Assembly: GCF_029245835.1 (NCBI RefSeq)
Contig: NZ_JAQWOO010000080.1
Coordinates: 1 to 64,000 of the forward strand
Source: Algibacter sp.
GTDB taxonomy: Bacteria > Bacteroidota > Bacteroidia > Flavobacteriales > Flavobacteriaceae
DNA: 64,000 nucleotides
Direction of reading: 5' to 3'
Position numbers and translations under genes: made by a program. Below the pieces are notes generated by a model that did not search any database, was not told where the DNA came from, and saw only the letters and a program-made list of their open reading frames with translations. Shown one piece after another: positions 48,858-58,644 of this stretch (position 1 is its first letter; each line of letters starts with the position of its first letter).

Positions 48858-48886
48858 ATTAAACATAAAAGCAAATAATGTTTAAT
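48858..48886. promoter_or_regulatory. Inverted repeat upstream of the FAS1 gene
   Basis: ATTAAACAT (48858-48866) and ATGTTTAAT (48878-48886) are perfect complements with an 11-nt spacer (two helical turns centre to centre). A near -7 box (TGTATTTG on the reverse strand, 48843-48850) lies just downstream in the FAS1 direction. This suggests a repressor or activator site. Confidence 0.4.
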
Positions 48887-48969
48887 AATTTTAACAAAAA
48901 TTTAAACAAAAATGTTTTTCATCGATTTTATTAGAAAATTTATGACTCTATAAATCTTAGTATATTATG

Positions 48970-48977
48970 TATCTTTG
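48970..48977 (+). promoter_or_regulatory. Bacteroidetes -7 box for mnmA
   Basis: TATCTTTG matches TAnnTTTG and ends 18 nt before ATG 48996. Confidence 0.6.
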
Positions 48978-48995
48978 TAAACTAATTTTTTAGAA

Positions 48996-50183
48996 ATGAA
49001 ACGTGTAATTATTGGTCTTTCTGGTGGGGTAGATTCTAGCGTTGCTGCTTATTTATTAAAGAAGCAAGGTTATGAAGTTATTGGTTTGTTTATGAAAAAC
49101 TGGCATGATGATTCGGTTACTATATCTAATGAATGCCCTTGGTTAGATGATAGTAATGATGCGATGCTAGTTGCTGAAAAATTAGGTATTCCATTTCAAA
49201 CGGTTGATTTAAGTGAACAATATAAAGAACGTATAGTAGATTATATGTTCCATGAATATGAAAAAGGACGAACACCAAACCCTGATGTGCTTTGTAATAG
49301 AGAGATTAAGTTTGATGTTTTTATGAAAATAGCTTTAGAACTTGGAGCTGATTACGTGGCTACTGGTCATTATTGCAGAAAAGGAATTATTGAAAAGGAT
49401 GGTAAGGAAATATATCAACTTTTAGCTGGAGTTGACAATAATAAAGATCAATCGTATTTTTTATGCCAGTTATCTCAAGAGCAATTATCCAAAGCATTGT
49501 TTCCAATTGGTGAATTAACAAAACCTGAAGTAAGAGAAATTGCTACAAAACTGGATTTAGTAACTGCAGAGAAGAAAGACTCACAAGGCTTATGTTTTAT
49601 AGGTAAAGTGAAATTGCCAGATTTTCTTCAGCAACAGCTAAAACCTAAAGAAGGCCTTATTGTTGAAATTCCTAAAGAACAAGAGATATTCAATACAGTT
49701 AAAACTGAATTTAATACTGAAGAAGACAAACTAGCTTATTTATCTCGAAAAATTGAGTATCAAGTCGATTATGGTAAAATAGTAGGTAAGCATCAAGGTG
49801 CGCATTACTTTACTAAAGGTCAACGAAAAGGACTTGCTGTAGGCGGCACCGTAGAACCTTTATTTGTTATTGATACTGATGTTAAGGAGAATGTAATTTA
49901 TACCGGACAAGGCAAAGAGCACCCAGGATTATACAAAAAAGTATTATTTGTGCGTCATGAAGAATTGCATTGGGTTCGAGAAGATTTAGCTTTAAAAGTT
50001 GATGAGACGATGCAAGTAAAAGCTAGAATTCGTTACCGTCAAACATTAGAAAGTGCTGTATTGCATAAAGTAGATTCTGGAATGTATGTTGAGTTTAAAA
50101 ACCTACAATCTGCAATTACTGAAGGACAGTTTGTAGCTTGGTATATAAAAGATGAGCTTATAGGTTCCGGAGTAATTTCATAA
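48996..50183 (+). CDS. mnmA: tRNA-specific 2-thiouridylase MnmA
   Basis: MnmA thiolates the wobble uridine of tRNA Lys, Glu and Gln. The PP-loop SGGVDSSV (about 8-15) binds ATP. The two catalytic cysteines are in [11 protein letters not shown] and GLCFIGK, with the [10 protein letters not shown] segment between. The C-terminal beta domain contains [11 protein letters not shown]. Length 395 is typical of Bacteroidetes enzymes. It is followed by the subtilase gene 25 nt later. Confidence 0.96.
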   Translation: MKRVIIGLSGGVDSSVAAYLLKKQGYEVIGLFMKNWHDDSVTISNECPWLDDSNDAMLVAEKLGIPFQTVDLSEQYKERIVDYMFHEYEKGRTPNPDVLCNREIKFDVFMKIALELGADYVATGHYCRKGIIEKDGKEIYQLLAGVDNNKDQSYFLCQLSQEQLSKALFPIGELTKPEVREIATKLDLVTAEKKDSQGLCFIGKVKLPDFLQQQLKPKEGLIVEIPKEQEIFNTVKTEFNTEEDKLAYLSRKIEYQVDYGKIVGKHQGAHYFTKGQRKGLAVGGTVEPLFVIDTDVKENVIYTGQGKEHPGLYKKVLFVRHEELHWVREDLALKVDETMQVKARIRYRQTLESAVLHKVDSGMYVEFKNLQSAITEGQFVAWYIKDELIGSGVIS

Positions 50184-50208
50184 CTTAGCATTACCAAATC
50201 GTAATGTT

Positions 50209-51834
50209 ATGAAAAAAACAATACTATTATTTTCCGTTTTTACATGCTTCTATTTTAGTTTATTTGCTCAAGTTGAAGATGCTTGGATTTATCTAGCAGA
50301 TAAACAAAATGTAACGGCCTCTATAAATAACCCCATTAGTATACTTACTCAAAAAGCTATTGATAGAAAAAATGCACATGGTGTAGCCATTGATGCTCGT
50401 GATGTTCCTGTTAATGAAACCTATATCTCACAAATTAAAAATGCTACAGGCGTTACTGTTTTAGCAAAATCGAAATGGTTTAATACAGTGCATGTAAGAG
50501 GCCTTCAAGCAGATATTCAGGCATTAACAAGTTTAGGTTTTGTAAATACTATTGATTTTGCTGATAAAAGTTTAAACACCAAGAGCATTATTAAAAGCGG
50601 TAAACAAAAAAAACAATCCAAATTAGAAAGCACATTTACAACATTTAATTACGGAGATGCTTCTAATCAAATAGAGATGTTTAATGGTGATAAGTTACAT
50701 CTTGCTGATTATACAGGAACTGGAATGACTATAGCTGTTTTAGATTCAGGGTTCCCTAATGTGGATATCATGACGTCGTTTGCAAGATTGCGAGATGCAG
50801 GAAATTTATTAGGAAGCTATGATTTTGTAAATCGAGATGTTGATGTTTATAACAATACAACAAGTAGTCATGGTACTTTGGTTTTAAGTGATATGGCTGG
50901 TTTTATTGATGATGAATTTGTTGGTAGCGCACCAGATGCGTCTTATTATTTATTTATTACTGAAGATGCACCTAATGAGAATCCTGTTGAAGAAAGTTAT
51001 TGGGTTGAAGCCGCAGAACGTGCCGATAGTTTAGGTGTAGATGTGATTAATACATCTTTAGGGTATACCACATACGATAATCCAAAATACAGTTATACAC
51101 AAGCTGATATGGATGGAAATACCACCTTTATTACTAAAGGTGCAAATATTGCTTTTGAAAAAGGCCTTTTATTAATAACCTCTGCTGGGAATTCTGGAAA
51201 TAATTCTTGGGGAATTGTTGGTGCTCCCGCTGATGCATCAGGTGTATTAACTATTGGTGCAGTGGATTTGAATGGGACTTATGCCGCTTTTAGTTCTAGA
51301 GGAAATACCACTCAGCCTAATCAAAAACCAGATGTTGTGGCTCAAGGACAAGCGAGTTACGTTATTGGTACTAATGATGTTGTTAGAACATTAAATGGTA
51401 CATCGTTTAGTTCTCCAATCTTAGCTGGTGGTATTACATGCTTATGGCAAGCTTTTCCTAATAAAACAAATGCAGAAATAATGCAATTAGTTAGAGAATC
51501 TGCTTCACAATTCAATACACCAGATTACTTTTTAGGGTATGGTATACCTAATCTTGAATTGGCTTTAAATGAAACTTTGTTTGTTAAATCTCGAACTAAT
51601 AGTAACATTCATATATACCCTAATCCCGTAAAAGATAATTTATATTTAGAATTACCTCAAGTAGAAACTATAGGAACATTGGAACTTTACGATATGCTTG
51701 GGAAAGAAATTAAAAGCTATAACGTTTCGCGTAATATGAATAGATTAGATTTTAGCTCCATACAAAAAGGGATTTATATTGTTAAATTAGATTTTGATAC
51801 TATATCAAGAACATTTAAACTTATTAAACAATAA
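50209..51834 (+). CDS. Secreted subtilisin-like peptidase with type IX sorting domain
   Basis: The 541-residue protein has a signal peptide (to about residue 20, LFAQ). The S8 catalytic triad is Asp179 (AVLDSG), His221 (SSHGT) and Ser399 (GTSFSSP), with oxyanion Asn in SAGNSG. The C-terminal 75 residues show the Por/type IX sorting pattern: HIYPNPVKDNLYLEL, ELYDMLGKEIKS and KGIYIVKLDF. Its export would use the system that includes porD (23582). It could process other secreted proteins or degrade protein substrates; which one is unknown. Confidence 0.93.
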   Translation: MKKTILLFSVFTCFYFSLFAQVEDAWIYLADKQNVTASINNPISILTQKAIDRKNAHGVAIDARDVPVNETYISQIKNATGVTVLAKSKWFNTVHVRGLQADIQALTSLGFVNTIDFADKSLNTKSIIKSGKQKKQSKLESTFTTFNYGDASNQIEMFNGDKLHLADYTGTGMTIAVLDSGFPNVDIMTSFARLRDAGNLLGSYDFVNRDVDVYNNTTSSHGTLVLSDMAGFIDDEFVGSAPDASYYLFITEDAPNENPVEESYWVEAAERADSLGVDVINTSLGYTTYDNPKYSYTQADMDGNTTFITKGANIAFEKGLLLITSAGNSGNNSWGIVGAPADASGVLTIGAVDLNGTYAAFSSRGNTTQPNQKPDVVAQGQASYVIGTNDVVRTLNGTSFSSPILAGGITCLWQAFPNKTNAEIMQLVRESASQFNTPDYFLGYGIPNLELALNETLFVKSRTNSNIHIYPNPVKDNLYLELPQVETIGTLELYDMLGKEIKSYNVSRNMNRLDFSSIQKGIYIVKLDFDTISRTFKLIKQ

Positions 51835-52775
51835 TGTCTAATAGAATTACTGAGCTTTTCAAAATTAAATATCCTATTGTTCAAGCAGGAATGATTTGGA
51901 ATAGTGGTTGGCGATTAGCTTCAGCTTCAAGTAACTCTGGTATATTAGGGCTAATTGGAGCAGGCTCTATGTATCCTGAAGTTTTACGTGAGCATATTCA
52001 AAAATGTACAAAAGCTACAGATAAACCATTTGGAGTTAATGTACCTATGCTATATCCAAACATTCAGGAGATTATGGATATTATAGAAGAAGAAGGTGTT
52101 AAAATCGTTTTCACTTCTGCTGGAAACCCTAAAACATGGACCTCTTGGTTAAAAGAACGCGGTATTACAGTTGTACATGTTGTGAGTAGTGTAAAGTTTG
52201 CTTTAAAAGCCCAAGAAGCAGGTGTTGATGCTATTGTTGCTGAAGGTTTTGAAGCTGGTGGCCATAATGGACGTGATGAAACAACCACACTTACGCTTAT
52301 TCCTATGGTGAAGGAGCACATACAAATTCCTTTAATCGCCGCAGGGGGTATTGCCACAGGTAAAGCGATGTTAGCAACTATGATTTTAGGAGCTGATGGT
52401 GTTCAAATTGGAAGCAGGTTTGTTGCAAGCGAAGAAAGTTCTGCTCATGAAGCATTTAAAAAGGTTGTTGTTGATGCTAAAGAAGGGGATACCCAATTAA
52501 CATTGAAAGAATTAGCTCCGGTAAGATTAATTAAGAATAAATTTTATAACGATATTCAAGCACTTTATAAAATAGCGCCAACACCAGAACAATTAAAAAG
52601 CCTATTAGGTAGGGCGCGTTCAAAAAAAGGCATGTTTGAAGGCGATTTAGATGAAGGCGAATTAGAAATTGGTCAAATTTCAGGATTAATACACGATATT
52701 AAATCTGTGAGACAAATTGTTGAAGACATCATATTAGAATTTGAAGAAGCTAAAAAGCATATTAATAATTTATAA
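51834..52775 (+). CDS. Nitronate monooxygenase-like FMN enzyme
   Basis: A 313-residue TIM-barrel flavoenzyme of the 2-nitropropane dioxygenase family. PIVQAGMIW at the N-terminus, GFEAGGHNGRDE and IPLIAAGGIATGKAMLATMILGADGVQIGSRF are its FMN-binding segments. Members oxidise nitroalkanes or serve as FabK-type enoyl reductases. Since fabI is present at 26285, a FabK role looks unnecessary. It overlaps the subtilase stop by one base (TAATG). Confidence 0.88.
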   Translation: MSNRITELFKIKYPIVQAGMIWNSGWRLASASSNSGILGLIGAGSMYPEVLREHIQKCTKATDKPFGVNVPMLYPNIQEIMDIIEEEGVKIVFTSAGNPKTWTSWLKERGITVVHVVSSVKFALKAQEAGVDAIVAEGFEAGGHNGRDETTTLTLIPMVKEHIQIPLIAAGGIATGKAMLATMILGADGVQIGSRFVASEESSAHEAFKKVVVDAKEGDTQLTLKELAPVRLIKNKFYNDIQALYKIAPTPEQLKSLLGRARSKKGMFEGDLDEGELEIGQISGLIHDIKSVRQIVEDIILEFEEAKKHINNL

Positions 52776-52784
52776 GTAAAAATT

Positions 52785-54467
52785 ATGAAGAATTTATGGG
52801 GGTATATTTTGTTAGCAGCCTTTCTTTGCGGATGTGCAAATCAAAATCAAAATATAAAAAAAACAAATGTATTATTTATAATGATGGATGATTTGGGTTA
52901 TGGGCAATTTGGTATTTATAATGATACCATTTCTACATCAGATTTTGACCCCTATTTTGTGAGTTTGGTAGATAGCTTACAAGGTTATTCTCTAGAAAAA
53001 TCACTTGAATTTTCTAAAATTGCTATTCCAAATTTAACAACACTGGCTAAAGAGGGTATTATTTTTAATAAGGCTTTTACTTCTAGCAATATTTGTGCGC
53101 CTTCCAGAATGGGTATAGCAACAGGGATGATTCAAAATAAATTTGGAGTTTACACCAATACTGATTGTGAAAAGCAAGGTTTAGAGACTGGAACTCATCT
53201 AGCAGAGATCTTGAAGAAGCAGAACTATAAAACAGCTCATATTGGAAAATGGCATATAGGTAAACGCGATAAACAAATTATTAATAATATTTTAAGTGAA
53301 GCGAATATTGATGAACAAACCAGTTATAATAATTTAAAAAAATCACACCCCGAAGTCTTTAAAAAAATTACTAAGACTGGTTATATTGGTTCGGTAGTAA
53401 ATGAACAGCACCCATTGAATAATGGTTTTGATTACTATTATGGGTACAATCATTGGTCATCAGATTTTTACAATGCAAAAAACGTTTGGGAAGATTTTAA
53501 ATATACAGGTAATCAACCCAATTATAATACAGATGTCTTTACAACAAAAGCCATAAACGCCATGAAGGGGGCCATAAAAAACAAGGATCCTTTTTATGTA
53601 CAATTACATTATCATGCGGTTCATGATTCTTTAGAGCCTAAGGCTCCAGAAAAGTATTTTAAAAAATTTAATGCGGATTCTTATGATTTGAATAATTTCT
53701 ACGCACATATAAATGCCGTTGATGAAAATGTGCAACGTATTATGGATTATTTAAAATCAGAGGGGCAATATGAAAATACGATTGTCATTTTTACTTCAGA
53801 TAACGGAGCTATGGCTGGTGGTTCTTATGATGGGCATAAAACAGGGTCGCCATTACCAGGAAATACACCCTTTTCAGGGCATAAAGGTAACTTTTACCAA
53901 GGCGGTTTTAGAGTTCCCATGTTTGTTAGTTGGCCAGGTCATATAAACCAACCGAGAGTTTCAGATTTATTGGTTTCTACAATGGATATATTGCCAACCG
54001 CTATTGATGCATCTGGTTGCCAGCTCCCAAAGCAAATTGATGGCAAAAGTTTATTGCCTATTCTTGAAAATAAACCGAAACAAAAGGGGCACGATTATTT
54101 AATTTGGTCGGGAATACAATCTTATAAATGGGGCTATTTAATCAATAAATCAACTAAAACACATTCAAATGAATCCGGATTTGCTCCACCTGCTTGGGTA
54201 GTGATAAAGGATGATTATTTATTGCGCTTTACAGGAACTTTAGAAAAGGGAATTTATAAAGACCATATGGAAGGTCGAACCCCTATTATTGAGTTGTTCA
54301 ATATAAAAAATGACCCTGCAGAGAACAATAATTTAGTCAAAAAATATCCCGAAAAAGTTAAAGAACTGTCTCAATTATATTTTAATGAATCTGAGAATTT
54401 TCCACCACCTGCAGATTGGAAAAAATCTAAATGGGAAGAATTGAGAAGTAAGGATTTGTTTCAATAA
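52785..54467 (+). CDS. Sulfatase (arylsulfatase-like) lipoprotein
   Basis: The 560-residue protein has a lipobox (LCGC, Cys17). CAPSR at 104-108 is the C-x-P-S-R signature in which Cys104 is turned into formylglycine. Metal and substrate motifs are MDDLGYGQ, HIGKWHIG and TSDNGAMAGG. About 65 residues separate the DD motif from the CAPSR, longer than usual. It likely removes sulfate esters from polysaccharides in the periplasm; the substrate is unknown. No other polysaccharide genes or an activating enzyme are adjacent, so this is not a typical utilisation locus. Confidence 0.92.
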   Translation: MKNLWGYILLAAFLCGCANQNQNIKKTNVLFIMMDDLGYGQFGIYNDTISTSDFDPYFVSLVDSLQGYSLEKSLEFSKIAIPNLTTLAKEGIIFNKAFTSSNICAPSRMGIATGMIQNKFGVYTNTDCEKQGLETGTHLAEILKKQNYKTAHIGKWHIGKRDKQIINNILSEANIDEQTSYNNLKKSHPEVFKKITKTGYIGSVVNEQHPLNNGFDYYYGYNHWSSDFYNAKNVWEDFKYTGNQPNYNTDVFTTKAINAMKGAIKNKDPFYVQLHYHAVHDSLEPKAPEKYFKKFNADSYDLNNFYAHINAVDENVQRIMDYLKSEGQYENTIVIFTSDNGAMAGGSYDGHKTGSPLPGNTPFSGHKGNFYQGGFRVPMFVSWPGHINQPRVSDLLVSTMDILPTAIDASGCQLPKQIDGKSLLPILENKPKQKGHDYLIWSGIQSYKWGYLINKSTKTHSNESGFAPPAWVVIKDDYLLRFTGTLEKGIYKDHMEGRTPIIELFNIKNDPAENNNLVKKYPEKVKELSQLYFNESENFPPPADWKKSKWEELRSKDLFQ

Positions 54468-54564
54468 TACTATCAAATAATCATTCAGAGTAGTAATCCT
54501 TTTTAAAATAGTATATTTTTTAATTTCGGTTATTTAAAAATGCTTAAATAAAAGGTGTAAGAGT

Positions 54565-54572
54565 TACTTTTG
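54565..54572 (+). promoter_or_regulatory. -7 box of the MATE gene, very short leader
   Basis: TACTTTTG matches TAnnTTTG and ends 4 nt before ATG 54577, predicting a nearly leaderless mRNA. Confidence 0.6.
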
Positions 54573-54576
54573 CCAA

Positions 54577-55953
54577 ATGCAATTACAAAACTACACTAAA
54601 GAGTTTAATTACAATTGGCAACTGGCAGCACCAGTCATGTTAGGCATGTTGGGGCATACCTTTGTGAGTTTTGTTGATAATATTATGGTTGGGCAGTTAG
54701 GTACTGCAGAACTTGCTGCTGTATCTTTAGGTAATAGTTTTATGTTTATTGCTATGTCTTTAGGGATAGGCTTTTCTACTGCCATTACGCCATTAATTGC
54801 TGAAGCAGATGCTGAGCAAGATTTTGTTAAGGGTAAATCATCATTTAAAAATGGTTTGTTTTTATGTACTGTTTTGGGTGTTTTGCTTTTTTTACTAGTC
54901 TTTTTTGCAAAACCATTGATGTATTTGATGAAACAACCTATTGAGGTTGTAGAGCTGGCTATTCCTTATTTAGATTTAGTAGCTTTTTCACTTATTCCAT
55001 TAATTATTTTTCAAGGATTTAAGCAGTTTAGTGATGGTTTATCCATGACACGTTACCCAATGTATGCCACACTTTTAGGTAATATAATAAATATCATTTT
55101 AAACTATTTACTCATATTTGGCAAGTTTGGTTTTCCAGAATTAGGTATAGTTGGTGCAGCTTATGGCACACTGGCCTCAAGAATTATTATGGTTTGGTAT
55201 TTATGGTTTTTGTTAAAAGGAAAAGAAAAATCAAAAGCGTTTGTTACACATATCAAGTTTTTTGTATTGGATACGTTGATGATAAAAAAAATCATCAATT
55301 TGGGAGCGCCTAGTGCTATGCAAATGTTTTTTGAAGTTGCTATTTTTACAGCAGCTATTTGGCTTAGTGGTTTGTTGGGTAAAAATCCGCAAGCTGCAAA
55401 CCAAATTGCTCTAAATTTAAGCTCAATGACTTTTATGGTGGCTATGGGTTTAAGTGTTGCCGCTATGGTTCGTGTTGGGAATCAAAAGGGACTGAAAGCG
55501 TATTTTGAATTACGCAGAATAGCATTCTCTTTATTTTTAATGAGTACTTTATTAGCTGTTTGTTTCGCCTTACTGTTCTTTATTTTTCATGATTATTTGC
55601 CAAGAATATATGTGGATTATAATGATGCCGAAAACTTAGTTGATAATATGGAAGTGGTTAGTATCGCCTCAAAATTATTAATAGCTGCAGCTATTTTTCA
55701 AATAAGTGATAGTATTCAAGTTCTTGTTTTAGGCGCTTTACGTGGTTTACAAGATGTTAAAATACCAACCATTATTACTTTTATATCCTATTGGTTGGTT
55801 GGTTTTCCTATAAGTTGGTTCCTTGGTAAGGAAGATACGTATGGTAGTTTTGGTATTTGGCTTGGGTTACTAGCAGGTTTAACTACAGCTGCAATTTTAT
55901 TGTATATAAGGTTTAACTATTTAACTAAAAGGTTAATTTTGTCGAATAAATAA
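54577..55953 (+). CDS. MATE family multidrug/metabolite exporter
   Basis: The 458-residue protein has about twelve membrane helices. The first shows the MATE family motif LAAPVMLGMLGHTFVSFVDNIMVGQLGTAELAAVSLGNS and the second half PSAMQMFFEVAIFTAAIWLSGLLG, typical of NorM/DinF-type transporters. Substrates and coupling ion (Na+ or H+) cannot be assigned. It is followed by a small acidic protein gene 10 nt later. The reading frame is intact. Confidence 0.92.
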   Translation: MQLQNYTKEFNYNWQLAAPVMLGMLGHTFVSFVDNIMVGQLGTAELAAVSLGNSFMFIAMSLGIGFSTAITPLIAEADAEQDFVKGKSSFKNGLFLCTVLGVLLFLLVFFAKPLMYLMKQPIEVVELAIPYLDLVAFSLIPLIIFQGFKQFSDGLSMTRYPMYATLLGNIINIILNYLLIFGKFGFPELGIVGAAYGTLASRIIMVWYLWFLLKGKEKSKAFVTHIKFFVLDTLMIKKIINLGAPSAMQMFFEVAIFTAAIWLSGLLGKNPQAANQIALNLSSMTFMVAMGLSVAAMVRVGNQKGLKAYFELRRIAFSLFLMSTLLAVCFALLFFIFHDYLPRIYVDYNDAENLVDNMEVVSIASKLLIAAAIFQISDSIQVLVLGALRGLQDVKIPTIITFISYWLVGFPISWFLGKEDTYGSFGIWLGLLAGLTTAAILLYIRFNYLTKRLILSNK

Positions 55954-55963
55954 AACTTAAAAA

Positions 55964-56191
55964 ATGAGTCTCCCAAAATTTATACTCGGTGATAACACCG
56001 AATTCCCGAATGCTATTTATGTTGTTCATACCGAATTCCCTAGGTTTATAATAAATCTGGAAAATGATGAGGTAGAGTGGTTCGAAGATTTTGATGCTGA
56101 AGACCAAAAAGAACTTGAAGCTGAAACTGAAAATGCTATAGCAGAAGCTACGGCTTTTTATGATAGTGAAGTTGATAAATACGATGAATAG
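55964..56191 (+). CDS. Small acidic conserved hypothetical protein
   Basis: A 75-residue protein with no signal or membrane segment. The last 35 residues are strongly acidic (EVEWFEDFDAEDQKELEAETENA...). Pattern SLPKFILGDNTEFPNAIYVVHTEFPRF at the start hints at a compact fold. Conserved-looking small acidic proteins like this occur in Flavobacteriaceae beside MATE and PAP2 genes in my recollection, but the function is unknown. It lies between two co-directional genes with gaps of 10 and 22 nt. Confidence 0.6.
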   Translation: MSLPKFILGDNTEFPNAIYVVHTEFPRFIINLENDEVEWFEDFDAEDQKELEAETENAIAEATAFYDSEVDKYDE

Positions 56192-56213
56192 AGTCTAAAT
56201 ATAATTCGAATAA

Positions 56214-56786
56214 ATGATTGAGCAACTTTTAGAATATGATACCCAACTATTCTTGTATTTAAATGGATTAGGTTCTACAACTTGGGATGATTTATGGTTG
56301 GGAATTACCAATAAATTTATTTTTGGTTCTATTTTGGGGATATTATTGCTTTATTTATTTTATAAGAAGTTTGGACTAAAAGGAATGCTCCTTTTAATTT
56401 TAGTTATGGCTTTGATGATTACGTTTACGGATCAAATTACAAATGTGTTTAAAAGAGGTTTTGCTAGACCAAGACCATGCGGAGCAGATGATATTGCTGA
56501 TAGAGTACGTTTTATTGCCGTACGATGCGGCAAATATGGTTTCTTTTCTGGACATTCATCAAACTCTATGGCTGTGGCCATTTTTGGAGGTTTATTATTG
56601 AAACCTTATTTTAAGAGGTTAATATATGTTTTGATTTTAGTAAGTATAATAGTTGCTTACAGCAGAATATATTTAGGCGTTCATTATCCATTAGATATAG
56701 TCTGTGGAATGACTTTTGGAGTTTTTTCTGGATTTATGTTTTATAAACTGGCTCAGTATGTATTAAAACGATTTCTGAAGGTTTAA
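56214..56786 (+). CDS. PAP2-family phosphatase
   Basis: A 190-residue membrane protein with five or six helices. The three motifs of the PAP2/lipid phosphatase family are visible: KRGFARPRP (KxxxxxxRP), FFSGHS (SGH) and SRIYLGVHYPLD (SRxxxxxHxxxD). It would hydrolyse phosphate from phosphatidic acid or undecaprenyl pyrophosphate in the inner membrane. Its stop codon interlocks with the stop of meaB on the other strand. Confidence 0.9.
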   Translation: MIEQLLEYDTQLFLYLNGLGSTTWDDLWLGITNKFIFGSILGILLLYLFYKKFGLKGMLLLILVMALMITFTDQITNVFKRGFARPRPCGADDIADRVRFIAVRCGKYGFFSGHSSNSMAVAIFGGLLLKPYFKRLIYVLILVSIIVAYSRIYLGVHYPLDIVCGMTFGVFSGFMFYKLAQYVLKRFLKV

Positions 56787-57859
56787 TTGTTTAGTTTTAA
56801 TAAATAATCGGCAGCCGCAAAGGGGGTAGTTTTATTGTTTTCAATAAGTTGAAGTTGATTTACTAGTGCTTTTTTAATTTTTGGAGTGTTGAAAAAATCA
56901 GATTTTAACTGGTCTTCAATGGTTTGAATGAGCCAAAACTTGTTTTGTTCGTTTCGCTTTTTATTGAAAAAATCATTTTTTGATGTGGTTTCAATATATT
57001 CTAAAATAATATCCCAAATGGCATCAATACCTTCATTTTTCAAAGCACTGCACGTGGTGACTTTAGGTTGCCAATTTGATGATTTTTCTGGGTAGAGGTG
57101 AAGCGCTCTATTGAATTCTACTTTGGCAAGTTTTGCTTTTTTTAAATTGTCGCCATCAGCTTTATTAATAGCAATAGTATCAGCCATTTCAATAATGCCT
57201 CGTTTGATGCCTTGTAATTCGTCCCCAGCACCAGCTAACTTCAGAAGTAAAAAGAAATCGACCATACTGTGGACGGTAGTTTCACTTTGTCCAACGCCAA
57301 CGGTCTCGATAATAATAACATCAAAACCTGCAGCTTCGCATAAAATAATAGTTTCTCTGGTTTTTCTAGCAACACCACCAAGAGATGCTCCAGAGGCAGA
57401 AGGACGAATAAATGCATTTTCATTTTTCACCAAGTCTTCCATTCGGGTTTTATCCCCTAAAATACTCCCTTTAGTTATTGTGCTACTAGGATCTATAGCT
57501 AAAACTGCTATACGTTTTCCAATTGTGGTAAGGTGTTTTCCGAAAGCTTCTATAAATGTGCTTTTACCAACCCCAGGAACTCCAGTGATTCCAATCCGTA
57601 TAGAATTATTGGCATGCGGTAAACAATGGTTTAATATGGATTTGGCTTGTGCTTTATGTTTTGGGTTTTTACTTTCTATTATAGTAATAGCTCTACTTAA
57701 AGCGGTGATGTCTTTTTTTAATAAGGCTTTAACTAAAGTGTTAATATCAATAGCTGCTTTACGTTTTTCTTTTATGGATTTAATAGAGGACGCATTGGTA
57801 ACTTCCGAAATAGAAACGCCTTCTTTTTTCTTTAATGCAGATTTACTTTTTTTTGCCAT
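56783..57859 (-). CDS. meaB: Methylmalonyl-CoA mutase-associated GTPase MeaB
   Basis: MeaB is a G3E-type GTPase chaperone of adenosylcobalamin-dependent methylmalonyl-CoA mutase. P-loop GVPGVGKS (about 93-100) and DPSSTITKGSILGDKTRM are characteristic, as is VETVGVGQSE (switch) and NKAD (base recognition). It has about 358 residues, slightly longer than the E. coli YgfD. The mutase genes are not adjacent here. The stop interlocks with that of PAP2. Confidence 0.93.
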   Translation of the reverse strand: MAKKSKSALKKKEGVSISEVTNASSIKSIKEKRKAAIDINTLVKALLKKDITALSRAITIIESKNPKHKAQAKSILNHCLPHANNSIRIGITGVPGVGKSTFIEAFGKHLTTIGKRIAVLAIDPSSTITKGSILGDKTRMEDLVKNENAFIRPSASGASLGGVARKTRETIILCEAAGFDVIIIETVGVGQSETTVHSMVDFFLLLKLAGAGDELQGIKRGIIEMADTIAINKADGDNLKKAKLAKVEFNRALHLYPEKSSNWQPKVTTCSALKNEGIDAIWDIILEYIETTSKNDFFNKKRNEQNKFWLIQTIEDQLKSDFFNTPKIKKALVNQLQLIENNKTTPFAAADYLLKLNN

Positions 57860-57951
57860 ATTTCGTTCCGATTTTTATCAGGAAATACACAAATGTTTGT
57901 CTAATTTACGATTTTAATATTAGGCTACAAACTGAATACTGATACTGTAAC

Positions 57952-58515
57952 TTATTTAAGAGGTACAGCAACTTTTACATCATCCCAGGCCATGGTTAAA
58001 AATAGGTTGTCTGTAGAATTATCAAAAGCTATCGTAAACTGTTCTACAGGGTTTTCTAATCTTTGTACAGGGACTTCAATATTTAAAGCATCGTAATTAG
58101 GATCCCACATAGGTTGCATTTCGGCATTTACGCCCCATGAATATTGCTTTGAGTTGAAAATAACATTCCATGTAGAATCTTTAGGAACGGTCCAAAGTGT
58201 ATATTTTCCTGCTTCTAAAGGCAACCCTTTTACAAGTAAAGGTTTATTGGTTTCGAAGGTTGTTGCTTCGTTTGCTCCGGTTCGCCATACTTGGTTATAA
58301 GGGACTAGGGCTCCAAAAATTTCCCGTGCTTTTCTATAAGGTCTGTTATAAAATACTTCGAGTTTTAAATCGTTTAATTTAAATTCTACGGTGTCTTTAG
58401 GGCTTAATCGTTTTGCAAAAAGGTTTTCTACAAAAGTGGAATATAAAAATAGCCCTAGTGCTACAATGGATAATAAAATTATTACGCGTTTTAAAAAGGT
58501 GTTCATATATAGCAA
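57952..58515 (-). CDS. DUF2911 protein, envelope-anchored
   Basis: The 187-residue protein has an N-terminal membrane segment (about 10-24) and a DUF2911 domain: FNRPYRKAREIFGALVPYNQVWRTGANEATTFETNKPLLVKG (quoted in parts: RPYRKAREIFG, VWRTGANEATTF) and KYTLWTVPKD. Function unknown. It is a single gene between meaB and miaA. No promoter box seen. Confidence 0.85.
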   Translation of the reverse strand: MLYMNTFLKRVIILLSIVALGLFLYSTFVENLFAKRLSPKDTVEFKLNDLKLEVFYNRPYRKAREIFGALVPYNQVWRTGANEATTFETNKPLLVKGLPLEAGKYTLWTVPKDSTWNVIFNSKQYSWGVNAEMQPMWDPNYDALNIEVPVQRLENPVEQFTIAFDNSTDNLFLTMAWDDVKVAVPLK

Positions 58516-58644
58516 TTTAATAAGGCTTAAAGATAATTTAAATGGTATAACTAGTAAAGCTCTAACGTTAATTTATTTAGCTTTGTTGTGGAAGTAAGGT
58601 TACGCCCAAATATTTTCTTAAAACATCTTCATTCACCATACGTC

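Noticed and set aside
52785-54467. Polysaccharide utilisation locus around the sulfatase
   Set aside because: No SusC/SusD pair, glycoside hydrolase or regulator is adjacent; the neighbours are a flavoenzyme and an exporter.
57111-57917. 268-residue open frame antisense to meaB
   Set aside because: It lies opposite an intact, motif-complete GTPase gene and shows a composition typical of a shadow frame; no independent start or motif.
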